Positions 51,116-58,308 of a stretch of DNA of 62,033 nucleotides are shown here, one piece after another. The number at the start of each line of letters is the position of its first letter. The stretch's first letter is position 1. The notes beneath the pieces are model-generated. The model was given only the letters and a program-made list of their open reading frames with translations, was not told the DNA's origin and made no database searches. The translations under genes and the position numbers were made by a program. Origin of the DNA: a virus; the IMG/VR virus record IMGVR_UViG_3300043777_000073, positions 1 to 62,033 of that record; one strand, 5' to 3'.

Positions 51116-52150
51116 GTGACGCGCAATTTCAAAGCCGTCCTCGCGGGCTTCGCCGCTTTTATGCTCACGCTCGGCGCGGCCGAGGGCTGCAAGAAGAGCA
51201 AGACGCCGCCACCCGTGCACTACGGCGAGTACGCGCCGGGACAGCTATTGCCAGCGAACCCGAGCCTAGGGTCGGTGCCGTACTTCGGCGATTCCGGGGC
51301 CGGCGCCTGGGCGAACAGCCCGGCGCCCGCAGCCGGTCAGTGTCTACAAGCCTACGGCGTATGGGGCAGCTGCGGCGGCGTCCTGCCGGATGCCGGTGCC
51401 GGAGGCCTCTGGTACCAGAACGACGCGGGAGCGATTACCGCGCTGCCGGGCAGCACCACCGGGCAGTTTTTGCAGACGCAGGGCACGAGCGGCGCCCCGC
51501 CGCTCTGGGCCGTCCCAAACTCCTCGGGCGACGAAGGCACGATTGTCGCGCCACCGACGATTGCCAGCTCGACGTGGACCGACATCAATTTCGGCAGCGG
51601 CACGACGGCCGTCGATTCAGGCCGGGCCGGATTCACGACCGTTTACCTTTCGGACTTCACGACCGGCGGCGCCGAGGTCATCCGTGGGATCTCGCAACCC
51701 CTAAGTTCCGCCGTCTACACGTTCACGGCGCGAGTTCGACCGCTCCTCTACCCGGCGAACAACTCGAGCGCCGGCATCGGGATCACCGATGGGACGAAGC
51801 ACATCGTCATCCAGCTCACGTTCGTCTCCGGTGGCGTGGACATCCAGGTCGTCAAGTTCACCAACTCGACGACCTTCTCGGCTAACTACTACGCGAACCC
51901 GTGGAACATCGGGCAGAACGCTCCCTTCTGGCTTCGGATCAAGAACGACGGCACGCACCGGAACATGAACTACTCGAGCGACGGCGTGAACTACTTCCCG
52001 GCGACGATTGGTTCCTCGAGCACGTGGCCGACCTACACGAGCGCGACCGACTTCATCACGACCGAGACGGCCGCCTCGCTCATCATCGACCCGCTCAACG
52101 GCACCGGCTCCGGCGTCACCGTCGAGAGCTGGCAGATCACCTACCCATGA
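51116..52150 (+). CDS. Lipoprotein-like protein with concanavalin-like fold
   Basis: 344 residues from GTG 51116 (two bases after the previous stop). MTRNFKAVLAGFAAFMLTLG then AAEGCKKS is a type II signal. The C-terminal 150 residues (FWLRIKNDGTHRNMNYSSDG) resemble LamG/concanavalin lectins used by fibres. A fibre-like head with an export signal is odd. It could be a decoy of the host receptor or a membrane-bound binding protein. Confidence 0.65.
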   Translation: MTRNFKAVLAGFAAFMLTLGAAEGCKKSKTPPPVHYGEYAPGQLLPANPSLGSVPYFGDSGAGAWANSPAPAAGQCLQAYGVWGSCGGVLPDAGAGGLWYQNDAGAITALPGSTTGQFLQTQGTSGAPPLWAVPNSSGDEGTIVAPPTIASSTWTDINFGSGTTAVDSGRAGFTTVYLSDFTTGGAEVIRGISQPLSSAVYTFTARVRPLLYPANNSSAGIGITDGTKHIVIQLTFVSGGVDIQVVKFTNSTTFSANYYANPWNIGQNAPFWLRIKNDGTHRNMNYSSDGVNYFPATIGSSSTWPTYTSATDFITTETAASLIIDPLNGTGSGVTVESWQITYP

Positions 52151-52551
52151 GCGACCCGAACGATCCCCAAGTCGTCTACACGATTGGCCTGCAAGGCCCT
52201 TCAGGTCTGCCGATGCTCTGGCAAGGCGCGCTCGCGATCACGCCATCGCAGTCGCCCTACTCGGCGAAGGTCCTGCAGCCGGTGCCAGTCGACTGCCGCA
52301 CGGGCGCGGTGACGGTGCAGCTCCCGGCGCTCACGGACTCGTCGACGTGCGTTGTCGCCATCAAGGATCTCTACGGGGCGAGCGCCACGAACAACATCAC
52401 GGTGCTGCCGGTGTCGGGACTCGGAACGGAGGTCGAGGTCCCGGGCTCTCCCGGCACGTACGCGAGCACGACGGTCATCGCGAGCAACGGCGCGGTCGTC
52501 TGGTACGTCGCGATGTTTTCGATCAATGCGTGGATCATCTGGGTGCATTGA
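52147..52551 (+). CDS. Small beta-rich protein
   Basis: 134 residues, ATG 52147 in an ATGA overlap. Many Val/Thr strands (GAVTVQLPALTDSSTCVVAI) suggest a small sandwich. Possibly a fibre chaperone or tip. Unknown. Confidence 0.55.
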   Translation: MSDPNDPQVVYTIGLQGPSGLPMLWQGALAITPSQSPYSAKVLQPVPVDCRTGAVTVQLPALTDSSTCVVAIKDLYGASATNNITVLPVSGLGTEVEVPGSPGTYASTTVIASNGAVVWYVAMFSINAWIIWVH

Positions 52552-52955
52552 TGCCCATCTCCGATGGCGGCATCCCAGTCATCGAGGCGGCGGCTCCAGC
52601 GACGTGTGATGACGTCATCGAAGCACTTCGAGTGCAGCGCGAAGCGACGAGACGGCTCTTTGATACTCTCAACGCCAAGATTGACACCAAGTTGCGCGAA
52701 CTGCAGGACCGGACAGACGCGATCTCAGACGAGAGTCATCAGACATACGCAATCGTATGCGAGTTGCGCACGGCGGAGATCAACCGGCACCAGGTTATGT
52801 CTGACGCGCGGTTCATGGACAAATTCCGCCGCGCCGCTGCCGAGACCGAGGCCGATGAAGCGCTCGCGGAAGAGATCGCCCAGAGCGAGCGGCCGACGGG
52901 TGACTTGCCACGAGACCATGACACCGAGCCACCACACGGAAACGGAGAGGGCTAG
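52551..52955 (+). CDS. Helical protein (coiled coil)
   Basis: 134 residues. After a short beta start it is helical with heptads (REATRRLFDTLNAKIDTKLR). Ends acidic with His/Pro. It overlaps the next, membrane-spanning gene by one base. May be part of the lysis or tail-fibre unit. Confidence 0.5.
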   Translation: MPISDGGIPVIEAAAPATCDDVIEALRVQREATRRLFDTLNAKIDTKLRELQDRTDAISDESHQTYAIVCELRTAEINRHQVMSDARFMDKFRRAAAETEADEALAEEIAQSERPTGDLPRDHDTEPPHGNGEG

Positions 52956-53308
52956 TGCCGGAAGTCCCGAGCAACCCGATCGTCGTAGGTCCGGCGGCCG
53001 TATGGCTGCTGGGGGTCATCGGTGCGATCATCCTTTGGATCGGTCGGTGGATGATCGTGGAGATCCGCGAGCACCGTGTCAAGACCGAAGCGGCACTCGC
53101 CGGCAAGGTGGGACACGTCGAGTTCAAGGACCATCGACGCGAGATGGGCGAGCGGCTCGACAAACAGGACTCGGCGCTCGCAACAACCATGGGTATGTCG
53201 TCGCGCGCGCTCGGGATTCTTGAGGGGATGAAGAGAGAGCACGAGGAAGAGAAGCGCCACTCGTCGCCTCCCCCATGGCCACCGAAGATCCCACCCATAA
53301 AGCGTTGA
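52955..53308 (+). CDS. Single-span membrane protein with coiled coil
   Basis: 117 residues from GTG 52955. One transmembrane helix (VVGPAAVWLLGVIGAIILWI), then a charged helix and a Pro-rich basic end (PPPWPPKIPPIKR). Resembles the layout of inner-membrane spanins or type III holins, but lacks a definite motif. Lysis region. Confidence 0.55.
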   Translation: MPEVPSNPIVVGPAAVWLLGVIGAIILWIGRWMIVEIREHRVKTEAALAGKVGHVEFKDHRREMGERLDKQDSALATTMGMSSRALGILEGMKREHEEEKRHSSPPPWPPKIPPIKR

Positions 53309-53362
53309 CTCACGGGCTCGCCTCGTGCGAGCCTCCCAAGGCAAACGAAAGGACCGACGACC

Positions 53363-53653
53363 ATGCAGCTCAAAGCAGTCCACTACAAGGGCATCTCGCT
53401 CGCGGGAGCCGGGCCGATCCTCGGCATCCTCGTGACCGGCATCGGCTGGTTCACGAACAACGTGACGGCGACCGGCCAGCAGGTTTGCGTCAACGGTCTG
53501 CCGACCGCGATCGTCGCGGGCGTCGCCGGGCTCCTGACGATCGGCGGAGTCGTCGGCGGCATCCTGGTGCTGCTCAAGTCGCCGTCGACCGTGCCGGCCG
53601 TCAACATCGCGGCTGCCAATGAGTCGATGAAGGCGGGAGAGGTGAAACCATGA
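53363..53653 (+). CDS. Holin-like two-span membrane protein
   Basis: 96 residues. Two hydrophobic segments: LAGAGPILGILVTGIGWFTN and LPTAIVAGVAGLLTIGGVVG with GILVLL. Size and topology fit a class II holin. It precedes the exported and peptidase genes of the lysis region. Confidence 0.6.
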   Translation: MQLKAVHYKGISLAGAGPILGILVTGIGWFTNNVTATGQQVCVNGLPTAIVAGVAGLLTIGGVVGGILVLLKSPSTVPAVNIAAANESMKAGEVKP

Positions 53654-54120
53654 GGACGGCAGCCGGGCGTCTCGGCGCCATAGCTCTCATCGCCTCGTGT
53701 CTCGGGGGAACCGCAACGGTTACGAGCTGCACGCCTGCACAAGCCGCGAACGTTATCTCGACGATCGAAGGCTATCTGCAATACGTGACGACGTTCATCC
53801 AGGTCGCGGAAGGCGTCTGGTCGGTCATCTCGCCCCTGCTTGGGGCCTCGGTGGCGCCCACTGCCAACGCGCAGTTCGCCAAGGCCATCAACGACGTGAC
53901 CGACGCATGTGCTGCGCTCGAAGACGCGCTGGCGGCGGCTCAGGCAGCCAACAACCCGAGCCCGAACCTCTCGGCGCTCGTCGCCAACTGCGTCTCGGCG
54001 GTCAACGAAGTCGTGGCGGCCATCTCGCAGTACAACACGCCTGCGACGCCCAGCACCAAGAGCGGCGCGAGCCTGTCGACGTTGCAGCACATGCAGAGCG
54101 TCATCGGGAGCTGGCACTGA
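53650..54120 (+). CDS. Putative exported lipoprotein
   Basis: 156 residues, ATG 53650 in an ATGA overlap. The start RLGAIALIASCLGGTATVTS with CTPAQA shows a signal with lipobox around VTSC. The remainder is Ala-rich helical (AKAINDVTDACAALEDALAA). Possibly an outer-membrane spanin analogue, but this is not proven. Confidence 0.6.
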   Translation: MRTAAGRLGAIALIASCLGGTATVTSCTPAQAANVISTIEGYLQYVTTFIQVAEGVWSVISPLLGASVAPTANAQFAKAINDVTDACAALEDALAAAQAANNPSPNLSALVANCVSAVNEVVAAISQYNTPATPSTKSGASLSTLQHMQSVIGSWH

Positions 54121-55031
54121 TGTTCAACGCAGCAGCGCACGCGGCGTGCACGGCCGCCACTCGTCGCGACCGGCTCGGGTACATCCCAGACAAGACGCAT
54201 GACCAACGGCCGCACGTACTCAGCCTCGGGCTCACAACGACGAGCGCGGCCGCCTCCAAGGTCGAGTGGAACGGCACGAGCTTCAATCAAGGCGGGTTCG
54301 GGAGCTGCGGTGGTCACGGTACCGCGAAGGCGCAACGGCAAGCGTACCTGTCGGCCGGTTTCCCATGGCCGTTCGCTGGAGACAACCAGGACTTCTCGCC
54401 GTGCTGGTTCTACAAGCTCGCGCGTCGGATCTCGATGCCGGCGACGTCGGCCAGTGGGCCGCCGCTCACAGACTCGGGAATCGATCCGACCTCGCTGCTC
54501 TCGGTCACGCCGCTCGGTCTCGTTCCCATCGGCACCGACGGACAGTGTCCAGCGCCCGACGGGACGTACACGGACTGCTACGCGGCGACCGTCAACGTCG
54601 ACGTGCAGCTTGACGCGGAGATTGAAGGCCGTAGCAACATCGACATCAGCGCCTACAACGTCGACGCGTCATCCGGCGATGCCGACGCCATCGCGGCGCA
54701 GGTCACGCCGATCTTGCAGACGCCAGGACTCTCGAACGCGTTCGGCATCTTCGTCGACAGCGCGTTTGAGAATTGGGACCCGTCGCAAGGTCCCCTCGCG
54801 AGCGCATGCAACCTGAACGACCCATCTGGTGGTGGCCACTGGATCGACCAGGACGAGATCACGATGACGTACGTCAACGGAACACGCTGCTGGGGATTCC
54901 TCAACTCGTGGGGATCGTGGGGCCTCAACGGTCGCATCTACGTCACCGACACGCGTCTTGTCACGATGACGTCGCAGATCATCGCGTTCAAGGCCAATTC
55001 GGCGGCGACGCCGTGGAAGGCGGCAGCATGA
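54120..55031 (+). CDS. Papain-like (C1) cysteine peptidase
   Basis: 303 residues, ATG 54120 overlapping the previous stop as TGATG. The catalytic set is complete: Q57 in NQGGFGSCGGHGTA, nucleophile C63, H240 in GGGHWIDQDEI, and N262 in FLNSWGSWG. The overall order and spacing follow family C1A. No signal peptide. In this lysis region it could cleave peptide cross-links or degrade host surface proteins. C1 peptidases are uncommon in phages. Confidence 0.82.
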   Translation: MFNAAAHAACTAATRRDRLGYIPDKTHDQRPHVLSLGLTTTSAAASKVEWNGTSFNQGGFGSCGGHGTAKAQRQAYLSAGFPWPFAGDNQDFSPCWFYKLARRISMPATSASGPPLTDSGIDPTSLLSVTPLGLVPIGTDGQCPAPDGTYTDCYAATVNVDVQLDAEIEGRSNIDISAYNVDASSGDADAIAAQVTPILQTPGLSNAFGIFVDSAFENWDPSQGPLASACNLNDPSGGGHWIDQDEITMTYVNGTRCWGFLNSWGSWGLNGRIYVTDTRLVTMTSQIIAFKANSAATPWKAAA

Positions 55032-55345
55032 GCAGGGAGATTGTTTTCCTAGTCGCTTTCGGGCTCACGGTTGTTGGCTGCCCGTCGACGCCGCCGCCGG
55101 TCACTCCGGGCAACGACGCTTCGGACAGCGCGCCGCCTCCGCCTCCTGCGGTCGACGGCGGGCCGGTGTCCTTCGAGCAAGGCGTCTGCAACGCCCTCGC
55201 GGCCAGTGGCTGCAAGGTCGGGGCGTCGCCGACCTGCGCGGCCGCCATCGCGGCGACGAAGATTCCAGGCGGATTCATCGCCCCATGGGCGGCATGTGTC
55301 TACTCGGGCGCGAACCCGACGACCTGCAGCGTCCCGTGCCGATGA
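55028..55345 (+). CDS. Small lipoprotein
   Basis: 105 residues, ATG 55028 in an ATGA overlap. MSREIVFLVAFGLTVVGCPS carries a lipobox VVGC, followed by a Pro/Asp linker and six cysteines (CNALAASGCKVGASPTC). Secreted, disulfide-rich. Function unknown. Confidence 0.65.
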   Translation: MSREIVFLVAFGLTVVGCPSTPPPVTPGNDASDSAPPPPPAVDGGPVSFEQGVCNALAASGCKVGASPTCAAAIAATKIPGGFIAPWAACVYSGANPTTCSVPCR

Positions 55346-55464
55346 CGTACGAAGCCATCGCCGAGAAGCTCGGCTGCTCGATGCAGCTCGTGCAGCAGAT
55401 CGAAAAGCGGGCGCTCAAGAAGCTGCGCAAGGTCTGGCTCGCGCGCTATGGGTCGCCGCGGTGA
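55342..55464 (+). CDS. 40-residue sigma70 region-4-like HTH protein
   Basis: MTYEAIAEKLGCSMQLVQQI, then EKRALKKLRKVWLARYGSPR. This is almost exactly the sigma70 region 4.2 HTH (the T-x-x-x-I-A-x-x-L-x-x-S..x-V.x-I...AL.KLR pattern), with nothing else. ATGA/GTGA overlaps at both ends support translation. It could bind RNA polymerase or -35 DNA as a minimal transcription factor. Confidence 0.65.
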   Translation: MTYEAIAEKLGCSMQLVQQIEKRALKKLRKVWLARYGSPR

Positions 55465-55631
55465 TCTCGCCCATCGTCGCCGTCTGCTCGGACCCGGAGT
55501 GCGTGAACAACGCAAACTCGAAGCAGACGCCTTGCTGCGTGGTCTGCGGCAAATGCGGCGATCACTCCCACGCGTCGTGCGAATCGCTCGACAACACGGT
55601 GCACGGAAACCCGAACTGGAGTCCGCAGTAG
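55461..55631 (+). CDS. Cys-rich 56-residue protein
   Basis: GTG 55461 (GTGA overlap). VAVCSDPECVNNANSKQTPC, then CVVCGKCGDHSHASC gives eight cysteines, and at least one zinc site. Unknown. Confidence 0.55.
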   Translation: MISPIVAVCSDPECVNNANSKQTPCCVVCGKCGDHSHASCESLDNTVHGNPNWSPQ

Positions 55632-55652
55632 CCTGCTGCTAGGGTCGGCCGA

Positions 55653-56414
55653 ATGCTAGCTGCCGCCAGGATGCTCGTCGCCTCGCTCTCGCTGCACCTC
55701 GGGGTCGTCCCCGCGCCATCGGTCGCGGAGGCCATCGCGCGGACGGTCGCCGCCGAGGTCGCGCCGGTCCTGGGTTCGCACGCGCTCGACGCGGCGCTCC
55801 TTCTCACGTACTGCAAGGGCGAGACACGGTGTGCCGACGTCACCCCCGCCGGCGACGGCGGCCAGGCGCAAGGCCCCTGGCAGCTTCACGGCCCGTGCAA
55901 CACCGAGCCCATCGCCAAGCAGGCCGTCTGCTGGCTCAGGATTGCCGCCTGGAGCGTCAAGGCCTGCGCCGCCCTGCCGGAGCCAGAGCGGCTCGCCGCG
56001 CTTGCCTCGGGCAACTGCGGGCACGGGCACGTCATCAGCCGCACCCGCTGGCATGAGGCCGTGGCCGCGCTAAAAAACGTACTCGGTAGGAGGGATCGCG
56101 AGATGTGCACGTTCTCAATGGTGGTCGATCAGATTGGGCCATTCATCCCCGATATCGACCCGACGTGGCGGCCGCCGCCGACCATTCCGGTCTTTACGCC
56201 GAACAGCGTCTCGCCATACTCGATCGAACAGATCGAAGAGTGGCGCAGGTTCTTCGAGGACGCGAAGGCCAAGCTAGAAGCAGCCAAGGCGGAAGACGCG
56301 GCCGCCGGGACGCCGGACTGCACGGACCCGAGCAAGGCGCCCATCCTCGAGCGGCTCGCGGAAATGGAACGCCGACTCGCAGCAATCGAAAAGGCCGTAG
56401 GCCTGAAAGGATGA
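55653..56414 (+). CDS. Lysozyme-like protein fused to an MCT-type small protein
   Basis: 253 residues. Residues 30-150 look like a lysozyme/transglycosylase fold: DAALLLTYCKGETRCADVTP then GDGGQAQGPWQLHG, with the Glu as expected catalytic acid and GWQ-like downstream residues. An AGGAGGG at 56088-56094 stands 8 nt before an in-frame ATG at 56103, where MCTFSMVVDQIGPFIPDID starts. Separate phage proteins with this MCT.S.V.D beginning are common. Either two products are made or two genes have fused. Confidence 0.7.
   Translation: MLAAARMLVASLSLHLGVVPAPSVAEAIARTVAAEVAPVLGSHALDAALLLTYCKGETRCADVTPAGDGGQAQGPWQLHGPCNTEPIAKQAVCWLRIAAWSVKACAALPEPERLAALASGNCGHGHVISRTRWHEAVAALKNVLGRRDREMCTFSMVVDQIGPFIPDIDPTWRPPPTIPVFTPNSVSPYSIEQIEEWRRFFEDAKAKLEAAKAEDAAAGTPDCTDPSKAPILERLAEMERRLAAIEKAVGLKG
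56103..56414 (+). CDS. Possible internal-start product (MCT-type protein, 103 residues)
   Basis: In-frame internal start with an optimal ribosome site. Pro-rich N-terminus (PTWRPPPTIPVFTPNSVSPY), then a helix (IEEWRRFFEDAKAKLEAAKA) and a second helix at the end. Confidence 0.5.
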   Translation: MCTFSMVVDQIGPFIPDIDPTWRPPPTIPVFTPNSVSPYSIEQIEEWRRFFEDAKAKLEAAKAEDAAAGTPDCTDPSKAPILERLAEMERRLAAIEKAVGLKG

Positions 56415-56417
56415 CCC

Positions 56418-56660
56418 ATGCACTATCGAAACGGACGTGAAGCCAAGAACGGGGACCAGATCGTTTCACTCGGACCCGACGGCAAGGTGCTCGGTGTCGG
56501 TATTCTCTACAACGCCGTGGCCGGCAACGACTACTGCAATGGGGCACTGGCGCTGATTCCGGGTCCCACGTACGCCTGCCTGGTCGACGCGTTGCACGTG
56601 GACGACCTCGCAGCGCTGCTCGCCGAAAAGGGACTCGACAAGCGACCTGCCGGAAAGTGA
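56418..56660 (+). CDS. Small phage protein of unknown function
   Basis: 80 residues. MHYRNGREAKNGDQIVSLGP, GVGILYNAVAGNDYCNGALA is the layout of a frequent phage small protein ('YHNGREA..GD.V'). Possibly a KOW-like fold. Confidence 0.65.
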   Translation: MHYRNGREAKNGDQIVSLGPDGKVLGVGILYNAVAGNDYCNGALALIPGPTYACLVDALHVDDLAALLAEKGLDKRPAGK

Positions 56661-56821
56661 TCCTCACGCACGGCCAAGATTGTCCACGCTGCGGAGGCAA
56701 GGCGGCGATCATCGTCGTCTTGCGCCGGGCGTGGTGCATCCAGCGGATCGCCTTCGGCGGCTGCGGCTCCTTCTGGCAGAACGGCAGACTCATTCGAGAC
56801 GACCGGAGGGACTACGCATGA
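56657..56821 (+). CDS. Zinc-ribbon-like 54-residue protein
   Basis: GTG 56657 (GTGA) to TGA 56819. CPRCGGKAAIIVVLRRAWC and GGCGSFW suggest one ribbon. Overlap at both ends. Confidence 0.5.
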   Translation: MILTHGQDCPRCGGKAAIIVVLRRAWCIQRIAFGGCGSFWQNGRLIRDDRRDYA

Positions 56822-57483
56822 CCGACTACAGCGCAGGGCCAGCGCCCGAAGGCCTCTGGATTGACGTCGACTTCGTGCTGACGCCTCCGAAGCTCACGGC
56901 GCTCAAGGCCTACGTACACCCGCAGCACGGGCCTGTGCTCGGTATCTTCGGCTACTCGGAGCTGCCGAGCGAGACGGTCGACGGCACCGTGTGGACCGCG
57001 CAAAGCCTGGCCGACGCGACCGGCGAAGGTTTCGCGTGCGGCTGGATACAGCACCCGCTCTATCCCAACTGGGTTCCGTCGGAGAACCTTGGGGCCATCC
57101 ACGAGGAGCACGCGAGCGCCTACGCGGCCTCGGTGGGCTTCCCTGGCTCGATGCATGGTGGTCTCGACGTCGAGGGCGCAGGCGCACCATCGTATGGCTA
57201 CGCGGTCACGTGGGCGACCAATCGGGTCCAGCGCGGGGGAGGGTGCCTCGGATACCACGGCTACAAGCTCGGGATGTCCCTGGAGCAATTCGCAGCCATG
57301 GCGAACGTCACCAGCTACTGGCGCGCGCTCAACTCGCCGCCGCTACCTGGCCTGCGAGGGGATGCTGTCATCCAGCTTTACCCGAGCGTTACGATCCCTG
57401 GCGTGGGCGAAGTGGACCTCGACCTCGTTGCGAAAGACGCAAGAGGCGAGCTGCCGCTCGTCTGCTCGAAGCTCGCCGCCTAG
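56818..57483 (+). CDS. GH25/DUF1906-like endolysin candidate
   Basis: 221 residues. A barrel-like pattern: PVLGIFGYSELPSETVDGT, SMHGGLDVEGAGAPSYGYA, GGGCLGYHGYKLGM and DAVIQLYPSVTIPGVGEVDL with DLV, the last resembling the final D-x-D...  strand of DUF1906/GH25-like domains. No signal peptide, so a holin would release it. Fits the end of the lysis region. The GH25 acidic pair is not certain. Confidence 0.65.
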   Translation: MTDYSAGPAPEGLWIDVDFVLTPPKLTALKAYVHPQHGPVLGIFGYSELPSETVDGTVWTAQSLADATGEGFACGWIQHPLYPNWVPSENLGAIHEEHASAYAASVGFPGSMHGGLDVEGAGAPSYGYAVTWATNRVQRGGGCLGYHGYKLGMSLEQFAAMANVTSYWRALNSPPLPGLRGDAVIQLYPSVTIPGVGEVDLDLVAKDARGELPLVCSKLAA

Positions 57484-57496
57484 CTCACCACACCCG

Positions 57497-57545
57497 AAAC
57501 GACAGCGCCGCTGGCCCTCACCGGGTCGGCGGCGATTCGTCGTTT
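57497..57545. terminator. Possible bidirectional terminator hairpin
   Basis: AAACGAC (57497-57503) pairs with GTCGTTT (57539-57545) around a second GC-rich stem (GCCGC/GGCGGC). It lies between the convergent genes. Confidence 0.45.
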
Positions 57546-57591
57546 GTGGGCGCCAGCTGGAGCCTGGCGCGCAGCGTGTCGCGCAGCGTCC

Positions 57592-57963
57592 CTACACACT
57601 GCGCAGCGAGAGACTGTCGTAACCGCTCAAGAGATTGAGGCTCACCGCATCGAGAACGTTGCTCGGGTAGTCCTTCTCCTGCTTATTGAAAATACGATTC
57701 GCCTCCTTTGACAGAGCTTCGCGAATCAGTTTTCGCTCATACTCCCGACCAGCCAGAAACATCGGGTCGTGGTCGCGTTCCCACGTCTGACACGTTGGGC
57801 AAATAAGCTCTGGGGGAGGCGGCATGGGCCCCACGTATGTGGTGCGCGGGAACTTGTCGTCGGCCGACCGCTTCGACTCCTTGTCTCCACACACCGGGAA
57901 CGCAGCGTGACCGTCGTAGACATGCAGCAGTTTGCCAGCGTAAATCTGTTCCCATCCAAGCAT
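57592..57963 (-). CDS. Hypothetical Cys-containing protein
   Basis: About 123 residues from ATG 57963 (57975 is an alternative). HVYDGHAAFPVCGDK and LICPTCQTWERDHDPMF may form a zinc site; the end is helical. Last gene of the minus-strand operon. Confidence 0.6.
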   Translation of the reverse strand: MLGWEQIYAGKLLHVYDGHAAFPVCGDKESKRSADDKFPRTTYVGPMPPPPELICPTCQTWERDHDPMFLAGREYERKLIREALSKEANRIFNKQEKDYPSNVLDAVSLNLLSGYDSLSLRSV

Positions 57964-58021
57964 CGTCGTCACCATTCCTTCGGTCCGCGGCCACAAGCGC
58001 GCAGCGTCGCGCCGTTGTTCC

Positions 58022-58252
58022 CTACCATCTATGACCGTTGTTTCCGTCCAGATGCTGACCTTCGTGGCCACGGAGCAGTGAGCATTCCCACACTCCGTCC
58101 GGGTCATCCGGGATGCCGTTCAGGACAGAATCGCACCCTCCGTGCGCCTTCGCGGCAGCGGCCCACTCGTGGGCGCACGGATGGCACATGCCGTCATCGT
58201 CGTAGCCGTCATCCACTTCGTAATATTCTCCGCAATCTTCACACTCGGGCAT
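58022..58252 (-). CDS. Acidic zinc-finger protein
   Basis: 76 residues; GGAGG 6-7 nt before ATG 58252. CEDCGEYYEVDDGYDDDGMC and HPCAHEW at the start, later C..HL..G. Strongly acidic. Function unknown. Confidence 0.65.
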   Translation of the reverse strand: MPECEDCGEYYEVDDGYDDDGMCHPCAHEWAAAAKAHGGCDSVLNGIPDDPDGVWECSLLRGHEGQHLDGNNGHRW

Positions 58253-58278
58253 CGGGGACCTCCGTCCACAAGCAGGAC

Positions 58279-58308
58279 GCGCGCACTCCCGCGCGTTTCG
58301 TCCTTACT
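58279..58308 (-). repeat. Gene-junction box A (30 bp, identical to 60550-60579)
   Basis: Starts in the RtcB stop codon and runs toward the next gene. It contains CGCGC-GGGAGT-GCGCG on the minus strand, a short hairpin. Confidence 0.75.
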
